This document shows positions 40,101 to 52,100 of a stretch of 64,000 bases of DNA, in pieces. The first letter of the stretch is position 1. Each line of letters opens with the position of its first letter. Origin of the DNA: Scolanthus callimorphus (Eukaryota; Cnidaria; Anthozoa; Actiniaria; Edwardsiidae). Under the pieces are notes generated by a model. That model had not been told where the DNA came from and ran no database searches. It was given only the letters and a program-made list of their open reading frames with translations. The stretch spans positions 23,922,234 through 23,986,233 of the forward strand of contig CM066914.1 in NCBI GenBank assembly GCA_033964015.1. The letters run 5' to 3'. The translations under genes and the position numbers were made by a program.

Positions 40101-43100
40101 ATTTATTAATATGCATTTCTTGTAACTCTTGTGTCTTGTTCTTTCTTTCCTAGTTCCCAGTGTTCCCCCATCAAATGTGCGTGCGGTCAACAAAAGCTCG
40201 ACCAGTATTGCTGTTAACTGGGACCCAGTCCCCTCATCTCAGGTGCACGGCATCTTGCTTGGCTACCGCGTTACGTACAGCAGGAGAGGGAGTGGTACCC
40301 AGTTTACCAATCAGACAGGAGCTCGCACACTTGACATATTACTGACTGGTCTCCAGGCCTACTCTAACTATGATATCTATGTTGACGCTTTCACTGTCAA
40401 AGGACACGGACCACGCAGTAGTTTGGTCTCCATTAAAACAGATGAGGATGGTATGATCTTGTGATCACTGGGATATCTCTTTAAAGCCCTTTTCCTTTTT
40501 CGTTGCCGTTCGAATGTAAAATAACTAAACCCGAGACCTGTTTAACTGGTTTTCCTTTTCCTTCCAATACTCAGTTCCCATCTCAGCTCCCGCCGCAGTC
40601 AACATCGTCAACCAGACCTCAACCAGTTTACAAGTTTCTTGGAACGCGCTCCAGCCTGACCAGGTCCGTGGTGTGTTGCTAGGTTACCGTATCCAGTTCT
40701 CTCCCGTCAAATCCTCCACCCCTCTCGTTACCATCACTACAGGCCCTACTACACTAAATTATACCTTACGTGGATTGGCCAAGTTCACGGCTTATCTAGT
40801 ACAAGTAGCGGCGTTTACAAGTATAGGAGCTGGTCCAAGCCGTAGTGTCATCCATTATACTAATGAAGATGGTAGGTTATAGTCTTAATGTCGTTGACCG
40901 GCGAAATACTATTGCGCTATACGTCTGAAATTGTACGCTAGAATGTTCTAAATTTTAGTTATCAGTGTGATCGGTATATTTCGCACACTGTCATAGAATC
41001 AGATTTGAGTGCCTTGAGTAATAGGGTTGCATTCGGACATACAGCAAGCTGGAGGTCTGCTGTCCAAGTCTAAATTGATCAAGTGTGGCTGATTAGGCAC
41101 AGATTGACTGGTGAAGACTTTCTTCGGCTTTTCTGTAAGCTTGAATACGCTATTTTTAACAATTGCAGCCCCAAGTTACTCTTCCGTTGACTGACAACTC
41201 ACTTATTTTGTGTAGTTCCCAGTGCACCTCCACCAAACTTACGCGTCCTCAACCAAACATCTAGTAGTGTTGTCCTCGGATGGGATAAGATCCCTGTGGG
41301 TAAGATACACGGTGTGTTGCTAGGATACAGAGTGACGTATGGTCTTGTCAATCGCTCGTCAGTACGAACTAGTGAAACTGGTGCAAACTGGATGCAAGTA
41401 ACCATAACCGGTTTACAGAAGCACTCGACGTACTGGTTTACCGTGAGTGGGTTTACTAGTGTAGGAGTTGGACCGACAAGCCCTCGTCTTATAGCAAGCA
41501 CAAGTCAGGACGGTAAGTGGAAGATAAATACATTACATTCAGTTAAGTGGTGCGACCGCGTATTGTTGTAACCGTGCATCATCATGGATTATCGTCTGAC
41601 ACGGTACTGACACGGTACTGACACGGTCACGGTAATAACACGGTCTTAGCCCGGACGCCTGTCTCGTTCACGCATTGACACGGTCACGATGCACCTCAAT
41701 CACGGTACTGACACACCACTGACACGTTCACGATATAAGAAATGGCACGCCAGTGGCACGGTTATCCTACTGAAGCAATCTTTTAAGTAGTCTTTCTAAA
41801 ATAGTTCATAGTTGAACTGATTTTTTTCACCTTAGTTCCCAGTGCTCCTCCGCCCAATGTAAGTGCCGTCAACAAAAGCTCGACCACTATTGCTGTTTAC
41901 TGGAACCCAGTCCCCTCATCTCAGGTGCACGGCATCTTGCTTGGTTACCGTGTGACGTACAGCAGGAGAGGGAGTGGTACCCAGTTTACCAATCAGACAG
42001 GAGCTCATACACTGGACATATTACTGACTGGTCTCCAGGCCTACTCTATCTATGATGTCTGTGTTGACGCCTTCACCGTCAAAGGACACGGACCACGCAG
42101 TAGTTTGGTCTCCGTCAGAACAGATGAGGATGGTATGGCAATTTCTCATTGTAATAAGGAGGGAAGAGATACTGATCGTTCAACGATGTGAAAGGATTCG
42201 GGGTATCAAGATTTACTAAAATTGTATGACCTTCCATATATGCTTCAAGTTATCGTGAAAGTTATCGTCCCCAGCTAAGATCAGCGGTAAAATGCGAGTG
42301 AAAACGCTTATTAGGCTCCTTTAATCTAATAATGTGTTACTTATTTTCTAGTGCCCAGTGCTTCTCCTGCAAATTTCCGCCTGCTGAATCACACATCCAC
42401 CACTGTCACGGTTGCCTGGAATCGGCTCCCTGTGGACAAGATACGTGGTATTCTATTGGGTTACCGTGTTGATTATCGCCTAGTGAATGACTCTACAACA
42501 CATTCAACACAAACAGGTCCTGGTGACCTACAGGCCGTGTTAACAGGATTACAGAAGCACCGTTCATACGTTATTAGCGTGCGAGGGTTCACTAGGATTG
42601 GCGATGGACCTGCTAGTCCTGCACTCACGGTTATGACACAGCAAGATGGTGAGATGTAACTGCGTATTTTTATACATCATTAGCACTGCTATTTATTCGT
42701 ATGCATTTCTTGTAACTCTTGTGTCTTTTTCTTTCTTTCCTAGTACCCAGTGTTCCCCCACCAAATGTGCGTGCAGTCAACAAAAGCTCGACCAGTATTG
42801 CTGTTTACTGGGACCCAGTTCCCTCATCTCAAGTGCACGGCATCTTGCTGGCTACCGCGTTACGTACAGCAGGAGAGGGAGTGGTACCCAGTTTACCAAT
42901 CAGACAGGAGCTCACACACTGAACATATTACTGACTGGTCTCCAGGCCTACTCTATCTATCATATCTATGTTGACGCTTTCACTGTCAAAGGACACGGAC
43001 CACGCAGTAGTTTGGTCTCCGTCAGAACAGATGAGGATGGTATGACTTTGTGATCACTGGGATATCTCTTTAAAGCCCTTTTCCTTTTTCGTTACCGTTC

Positions 43101-46100
43101 GAATGTGAAATAACTAAACCCGAGACCTGTTTAACTGGTTTTCCTTTTCCTTCCAATACTCAGTTCCCATCTCATCTCCTACTGCAGTCAACCTCGTCAA
43201 CCAGACCTCAACCTGTTTAACTGGTTTCCCTTTTCCTTCCAATACTCAGTTCCCATCTCAGCTCCCGCCGCAGTCAACATCGTCAACCAGACCTCAACCT
43301 GTTTAACTGGTTTTCCTTTTCCTTCCAATACTCAGTTCCCATCTCAGCTCCCGCCGCAGTCAACATCGTCAACCAGACCTCAACCAGTTTACAAGTTTCT
43401 TGGAACGCGCCCCAGCCTGACCAAGTCCGTGGAGTGTTGCTAGGTTACCGTATCCAGTTCTCTCCCGTCAACTCCTCCACCCTTCCCGTTACCATCACTA
43501 CAGGCCCTACTACACTAAATTATACCTTACGTGGATTGGCCAAGTTCACGGCTTATCTGGTTCAAGTGGAGGCGTTTACAAGTAAAGGAGCTGGTCCAAG
43601 CCGTAGTGTCATCCATTATACTAATGAAGATGGTAGGTCATAGTCTTAATGTCGTTGACCGGCGAAATACTATTGTGCTATACGTCTGAAATTGTACGCT
43701 AGAATGTTTTAAATTTTAGTTATCAGTGTGATCTGTATATTTCGCACATTGTCGTAGAATCAGATTTGAGTGTCTTGAGTAGTAGGGTTGCATTCGGACA
43801 TACAGCAAGCTGGAGCTCTGCTGTTTCAGCCTAAATTGATCAAATGTGGCTGATTGACTTGTGAAGACTTTCTTCAGCTTTTCTGTAAGCTTGAATACGC
43901 TATTTTTAACAATTGCAGCCCCAAGTTACTCTTCCGTTGACTGACAACTCACTTATTTTGTGTAGTTCCCAGTGCACCTCCACCAAACTTACGCGTCCTG
44001 AACCAAACATCCAGTAGTGTTGTCCTCGGATGGGATAAGATCCCTGTGGGTAAGATACACGGTGTGTTGCTAGGATACAGAGTGACGTATGGACTTGTCA
44101 ATCGCTCGTCAGTACAAACTAGTGAAACTGGTGCAAACTGGATGCAAGTGACCATAACCGGTTTACAGAAGCACTCGACGTACTGGTTTACCGTGAGTGG
44201 GTTTACTAGTGTAGGAGTTGGACCGACAAGCCCTCGTCTTATAGCAAGCACAAGTCAGGACGGTGAGTGGAAGATAAATACATTACATTCAGTTAAGTGG
44301 TGCGACCGCGTATTGTTGTAACCGTGCATCATCATGGATTATCGTCAGACACGGTACTGACACGGTCACGGTAATAACACGGTCTTAACCCGGAGGTATG
44401 TCTCGTTCACGCATTGACACGGTCACGATGCACCTCAATCACCGTACTGACACACCACTGACACGTTCACGATATAAGAAATGGCATGCCAGTGGCACGG
44501 TTATCCTACTGAAGCAATCTTTTAAGTAGTCTTTCTAAAATTGTTCATAGCTGAACCTATTTTTTTCACCTTAGTTCCCAGTGCTCCTCCGCCCAATGTA
44601 AGTGCCGTCAACAAAAGCTCGACCAGTATTGCTGTTTACTGGGACCCAGTCCCCTCATCTCAGGTTCACGGCATCTTGCTTGGTTACCGCGTTACGTACA
44701 GCAGGAGAGGGAGTGGTACCCAGTTTACCAATCAGACAGGAGCTCACACACTGGACATATTACTGACTGGTCTCCAGGCCTACTCTATCTATGATATCTA
44801 TGTTGACGCCTTCACTGTCAAAGGACACGGACCACGCAGTAGTTTGGTCTCCGTCAGGACAGATGAGGATGGTATGTCAATTTCTCATTGTAATAGACCT
44901 TAATTATCACGCAATATTGATTATTAATATATAATAGTTATCAGAAAATGAAATCCAGTATTCAATTCTACCAAGAGTGGATTAACAAGAGTTAGAATCT
45001 TTCCCTACTGTATTTGTCCACATCACAGTCAGAAAAGTGTCTATTTTTAGATTTGAGTTTCGCGCGCGAAAGTATTCGAATGCTCAGGTTCGAATGCTCG
45101 TATACCCAATACACAACAAACAGAGAATATCCTACCTTATCTTTGCGATTTTAACGGTTTTTCCATTAATCTGCGATTTAATTTTAGGCTGGATCTCACA
45201 ACTGTTCGCGTGGCGAGAAAGTGGGAACCCTGTGGATGACGAATTTTCGCGGGCATCCTAGTTCGAAAAATAGACACTTTTCTGATTGTGATTCGGGCGT
45301 ACATAGTAAATATGGAAACTCTTGGTAATCCACTCTTGATTATACACATCCGTATTAGTAAAATTGCAAAGTTTGGTGAAGATTGCTTCAATACTGACTG
45401 AGATATGAATTTTCAAAACTTCGTATTCTGGCTTATTTTTAACAAGAAATGTATGGGAAAATAAATCGAAACGAGGCTGGACGGGCATCGATGCCCGTCC
45501 AGCCTCGACTTGACGTATTTGCCCATACATTTCTTTGTAAAAAGGAAGTCAGAATTGGAAGTTTTGAAAATTCATATCTCAGTCAGTTTTCAAGTAATTC
45601 TTTTGAAACTTTACAGTTTTACTAATACGGATGTGTAGAATTGGAAACTGGATTTCATGTTCGGATAACTATTATATATTAATAATCAATATTGCGTGAT
45701 ATGAAGGGATTCGGGGTATCAAGATTTACTGAAATTGTATAACCTTCCATACATGTTTCAAGTTATCGTGAAAGTTCTCGTCCCCAGCTAAGATCAGCGG
45801 TAACTTGACAGTGAAAACGCTTGTTAGGCTCCATTAATCTAATAATGTGTTACTTATTTTCTAGTGCCCAGTGCTTCTCCTACAAATTTCCGCCTGGTGA
45901 ATCACACATCCACCACTATCACGGTTGCCTGGAATGGGCTCCCTGTGGACAAGATACGTGGTATTCTGTTGGGTTACCGTGTTGATTATCGCCTTGTGAA
46001 TGACTCTACAACACATTCAACACAAACAGGTCCTGGTGACCTACAGGCCGTGTTAACTGGATTACAGAAGCACCGTCCATATGTTATTACCGTGCGAGGG

Positions 46101-49100
46101 TTCACTAGGATTGGCGATGGACCTGCTAGTCCTGCACTCACGGTTATGACACAGCAAGATGGTGAGATGTAACTGCGTATTTTTATACATCATTAGCACT
46201 GCTATTTATTCGTATGCATTTCTTGTAACTCTTGTGTCTTTTTCTTTCTTTCCTAGTACCCAGTGTTCCCCCACCAAATGTGCGTGCCGTCAACAAAAGC
46301 TCGACCAGTATTGCTGTTTACTGGGACCCAGTCCCCTCATCTCAGGTGCACGGCATCTTGCTTGGCTACCGCGTTACGTACAGCAGGAGAGGGAGTGGTA
46401 CCGAGTTTACCAATCAGACAGGAGCTCACACACTGAACATATTACTGACTGGTCTCCAGGCCTACTCTATCTATCATATCTATGTTGACGCATTCACTGT
46501 CAAAGGACACGGACCACGCAGTAGTTTGGTCTCCGTTAAAACAGATGAAGATGGTATGATCTTGTGATCACTGGGATATCTCTTTAAAGCCCTTTTCCTT
46601 TTTCGTTGCCGTTCGAATGTGAAATAACTAAACCCGAGACCTGTTTAACTGGTTTCCCTTTTCCTTCCAATACTCAGTTCCCATCTCAGCTCCCGCCGCA
46701 GTCAACATCGTCAACCAGACCTCAACCTGTTTAACTGGTTTCCCTTTTCCTTCCAATACTCAGTTCCCATCTAAGCTCCCGCCGCAGTCAACCTCGTCAA
46801 CCAGACCTCAACCTGTTTAACTGGTTTCCCTTTTCCTTCCAATACTCAGTTCCCATCTCAGCTCCCGCCGCAGTCAACCTCGTCAACCAGACCTCAACCT
46901 GTTTAACTGGTTTCCCTTTTCCTTCCAATACTCAGTTCCCATCTCAGCTCCCGCCGCAGTCAACATCGTCAACCAGACCTCAACCTGTTTAACTGGTTTC
47001 CCTTTTCCTTCCAATACTCAGTTCCCATCTCAGCTCCCGCCGCAGTCAACATCGTCAACCAGACCTCAACCAGTTTACAAGTTTCTTGGAACGCGCTCCA
47101 GCCTGACCAAGTCCGTGGAGTGTTGCTAGGTTACCGTATCCAGTTCTCTCCCGTCAACTCCTCCACCCTTCCCGTTACCATCACTACAGGCCCTACTACA
47201 CTAAATTATACCTTACGTGGATTGGCCAAGTTCACGGCTTATCTGGTTCAAGTGGAGGCGTTTACAAGTAAAGGAGCTGGTCCAAGCCGTAGTGTCATCC
47301 ATTATACTAATGAAGATGGTAGGTCATAGTCTTAATGTCGTTGACCGGCGAAATACTATTGTGCTATACGTCTGAAATTGTACGCTAGAATGTTCTAAAG
47401 TTTAGTTATCGGTATATTTCGCAAGACTGCCACTGTCATAGAATCACATTTGAGAATCCTGAGTAAGAGGGTTGCATTCGGACAAAGAGCAAGCTGGAGC
47501 TCTGCTGTCCCAGCCTAAATGAACCAAGTGTGACTGATTAGTCACAGATTGACTGGTGAAGATTTTCGTCAGCTTTGCTGTAGTTGGCTTGAGATAATTG
47601 AACGTATGAAAGCTTGAATACGCTATTTTAACAATTGCTAAATGAAGTTTGATATCCGCCCTAAGTTACTCTTCCGTTGACTGACAACTCACTTATTTTG
47701 TGTAGTTCCCAGTGCACCTCCACCAAACCTACGCGTCCTGAACCAAACATCCAGTAGTGTTGTCCTCGGATGGGATAAGATCCCTGTGGGTAAGATACAC
47801 GGCGTGTTGCTAGGATACAGAGTGACGTATGGTCTTGTCAATCGCTCGTCAGTGCAAACTAGTGAAACTGGTGCAAACTGGATGCAAGTAACCATAACCG
47901 GTTTACAGAAGCACTCGGCGTACTGGTTTACCGTGAGTGGGTTTACTAATGTAGGAGTTGGACCGACAAGCCCTCGTCTTATATCAAGCACAAGTCAGGA
48001 CGGTGAGTGGAAGATAAATACATTACATTCAGTTAAGTGGTGCGACCGCGTATTGTTGTAACCGTGCATCATCATGGATTATCGTCAGACACGGTACTGA
48101 CACGGTCACGGTAATAACACGGTCTTAGCCCGGACGCCTGTCTCGTTCACGCATTGACACGGTCACGATGCACGTACAGTCACGGTACTGACACGGTCAC
48201 GGTAATAACACGGTCTTAGCCCGGACGCCTGTCTCGTTCACGCATTGACACGGTCACGATGCACCTCACGGTACTGACACACCACTGACACGTTCACGAT
48301 ATAAGAAATGGCACGCCAGTGGCACGGTTATCCTGCTGAAGCAATCTTTTAAGTAGTCTTTCTAAAATAGTTCATAGTTGAACTGATTTTTTTCACCTTA
48401 GTTCCCAGTGCTCCTCCGCCCAATGTAAGTGCCGTCAACAAAAGCTCGACCAGTATTGCTGTTTACTGGAACCAGTCCCCTCATCTCAGGTGCACGGCAT
48501 CTTGCTTGGTTACCGTGTGACGTACAGCAGGAGAGGGAGTGGTACCCAGTTTACCAATCAGACAGGAGCTCATACACTGGACATATTACTGACTGGTCTC
48601 CAGGCCTACTCTATTTATGATATCTGTGTTGACGCCTTCACCGTCAAAGGACACGGACCACGCAGTAGTTTGGTCTCCGTCAGAACAGATGAGGATGGTA
48701 TGACAATTTCTCATTGTAATAAGGAGGGAAGAGATACTGATCGTTCAACGATGTGAAAGGATTCGGGGTATCAAGATTTACTAAAATTGTATGACCTTCC
48801 ATATATCTTTCAAGTTGTCGTGAAAGTTATCGTCCCCAGCTAAGATCAGCGGTAAAATGCGAGTGAAAACGCTTATTAGGCTCCTTTAATCTAATAATGT
48901 GTTACTTATTTTCTAGTGCCCAGTGCTTCTCCTGCAAATTTCCGCCTGCTGAATCACACATCCACCACTATCACGGTTGCCTGGAATCGGCTCCCTGTGG
49001 ACAAGATACGTGGTATTCTGTTGGGTTACCGTGTTGATTATCGCCTAGTGAATGACTCTACAACACATTCAACACAAACAGGTCCTGGTGACCTACAGGC

Positions 49101-52100
49101 CGTGTTAACAGGATTACAGAAGCACCGTTCATACGTTATTACCGTGCGAGGGTTCACTAGGATTGGCGATGGACCTGCTAGTCCTGCACTCACGGTTATA
49201 ACACAGCAAGATGGTGAGATGTAACTGCGTATTTTTATACATCATTAGCACTGCTATTTATTCATATGCATTTCTTGTAACTCTTGTGTCTTTTTCTTTC
49301 TTTCCTAGTTCCCAGTGTTCCCCCACCAAATGTGCGTGCAGTCAACAAAAGCTCGACCAGTATTGCTGTTTACTGGGACCCAGTCCCCTCATCTCAGGTG
49401 CACGGCATCTTGCTTGGCTACCGCGTTACGTACAGCGGGAGAGGGAGTGGTACCCAGTTTACCAATCAGACAGGAGCTCACACACTGGACATATTACTGA
49501 CTGGTCTCCAGGCCTACTCTATCTATGATATCTATGTTGACGCCTTCACTGTCAAAGGACACGGACCACGCAGTAGTTTGGTCTCCGTTAAAACAAATGA
49601 GGATGGTATGACTTTGTGATCACTGGGATATCTCTTTAAAGCCCTTTTCCGCTTTCGTTGCCGTTCGAATGTGAAATAACTAAACCCGAGACCTGTTTAA
49701 CTGGTTTCCCTTTTCCTTCCAATACTCAGTTCCCATCTCAGCTCCCGCCACAGTCAACATCGTCAACCAGACCTCAACCTGTTTAACTGGTTTCCCTTTT
49801 CCTTCCAATACTCAGTTCCCATCTCAGCTCCCGCCGCAGTCAACCTCGTCAACCAGACCTCAACCTGTTTAACTGGTTTTCCTTTTCCTTCCAATACTCA
49901 GTTCCCATCTCAGCTCCCGCCGCAGTCAACATTGTCAACCAGACCTCAACCTGTTTAACTGGTTTCCCTTTTCCTTCCAATACTCAGTTCCCATCTCAGC
50001 TCCCGCCGCAGTCAACCTCGTCAACCAGACCTCAACCAGTTTGCAAGTTTCTTGGAACGCGCTCCAGCCTGACCAAGTCCGTGGAGTGTTGCTAGGTTAC
50101 CGTATCCAGTTTTCTCCCGTCAACTCCTCCACCCTTCCCGTTACCATCACTACAGGCCCTACTACACTAAATTATACCTTACGTGGATTGGCCAAGTTCA
50201 CGGCGTATCTAGTACAAGTGGCGGCGTTTACAAGTATAGGAGCTGGTCCGAGCCGTAGTGTCATCCATTATACTAATGAAGATGGTAGGTTATAGTCTTA
50301 ATGTCGTTGACCGGCGAAATACTATTGCGCTATACGTCTGAAATTGTACGCTAGAATGTTCTAAAGTTTAGTTATCGGTATATTTCGGTATATTTCGCAA
50401 GACTGCCACTGTCATAGAATCACATTTGAGAATCCTGAGTAAGAGGGTTGCATTCGGACAAAGAGCAAGCTGGAGCTCTGCTGTCCCAGCCTAAATGAAT
50501 CAAGTGTGACTGATTAGTCACAGATTGACTGGTGAAGATTTTCGTCAGCTTTGCTGTGGTTGGCTTGAGATAATTGAACGTATGAAAGCTTGAATACGCT
50601 ATTTTAACAATTGCTAAATGATAAGTTTGATATCCGCCCTAAGTTACTCTTCTGTTGACTGACAACTCACTTATTTTGTGTAGTTCCCAGTGCACCTCCA
50701 CCAAACCTACGCATCCTGAACCAAACATCTAGTAGTGTTGTCCTCGGATGGGATAAGATCCCTGTGGGTAAGATACACGGTGTGTTGCTAGGATACAGAG
50801 TGACGTATGGACTTGTCAATCGCTCGTCAGTACAAACTAGTGAAACTGGTGCAAACTGGATGCAAGTGACCATAACCGGTTTACAGAAGCACTCGACGTA
50901 CTGGTTTACCGTGAGTGGGTTTACTAGTGTAGGAGTTGGACCGACAAGCCCTCGTCTTATAGCAAGCACAAGTCAGGACGGTGAGTGGAAGATAAATACA
51001 TTACATTCAGTTAAGTGGTGCGACCGCGTATTGTTGTAACCGTGCATCATCATGGATTATCGTCTGACACGGTACTGACACGGTCACGGTAATAACACGG
51101 TCTTAGCCCGGACGCCTGTCTCGTTCACGCATTGACACGGTCACGATGCACCTCAGTCACGGTACTGACACGGCCACGGTACTGACACGGTCACGGTATT
51201 AACACGGTCTTAGCCCGGACGCCTGTCTCGTTCACGCATTGACACGGTCACGATGCACCTCAGTCACGGTACTGACACGGTCGCGGTACTGACACGGTCA
51301 CGGTATTAACACGGTCTTAGCCCGGACGCCTGTCTCGTTCACGCATTGACACGGTCACGATGCACCTCAGTCACGGTACTGACACGGCCACGGTACTGAC
51401 ACGGTCACGGTATTAACACGGTCTTAGCCCGGACGTCTGTCTCGTTCATGCATTGACACGGTCACGATGCACGTACAGTCACGGTACTGACACTGACACG
51501 GCCACGGTACTGACACGGTCACGGTAATAACATTAGCCCGGACGTCTGTCGTTCACGCATTGACACGGTCACGATGCACCTAAATCACGGTACTGACACA
51601 CCACTGACACGTTCACGATATAAGCAATGTCACGCTAGTGACACGGTCATCCTAATGAAGCCACCTTTAAAGTAGTCTTTCTAAAATAGTTCATAGTCGA
51701 ACTGATTTATTTCACATTAGTTCCCAGTGCTCCTCCACCCAATGTGCGTGCCGTCAACAAAAGCTCGACCAGTATTGCTGTTTACTGGGACCCAGTCCCC
51801 TCATCTCAGGTGCACGGCATCTTGCTTGGTTACCGTGTGACGTACAGCAGGAGAGGGAGTGGTACCCAGTTTACCAATCAGACAGGAGCTCACACACTGA
51901 ACATGATACTGACTGGTCTCCAGGCCTACTCTATCTATGATATCTATGTTGACGCCTTCACTGTCAAAGGACACGGACCACGCAGTAGTTTGGTCTTCGT
52001 CAGAACAGATGAGGATGGTATGGCAATTGTACATTATACACTTAATGACTGCTTCCGAGGGAAACAGCGAGTTTTGTTTCCCCGAGAATCTCGATTTTTC

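Noticed and set aside
22020..51000. Repeated 100-residue minus-strand frames (about [16 protein letters not shown]) opposite each L exon
   Set aside because: They are antisense shadows of the L exons. They recur only because the exon recurs, and they lack splice or domain support.
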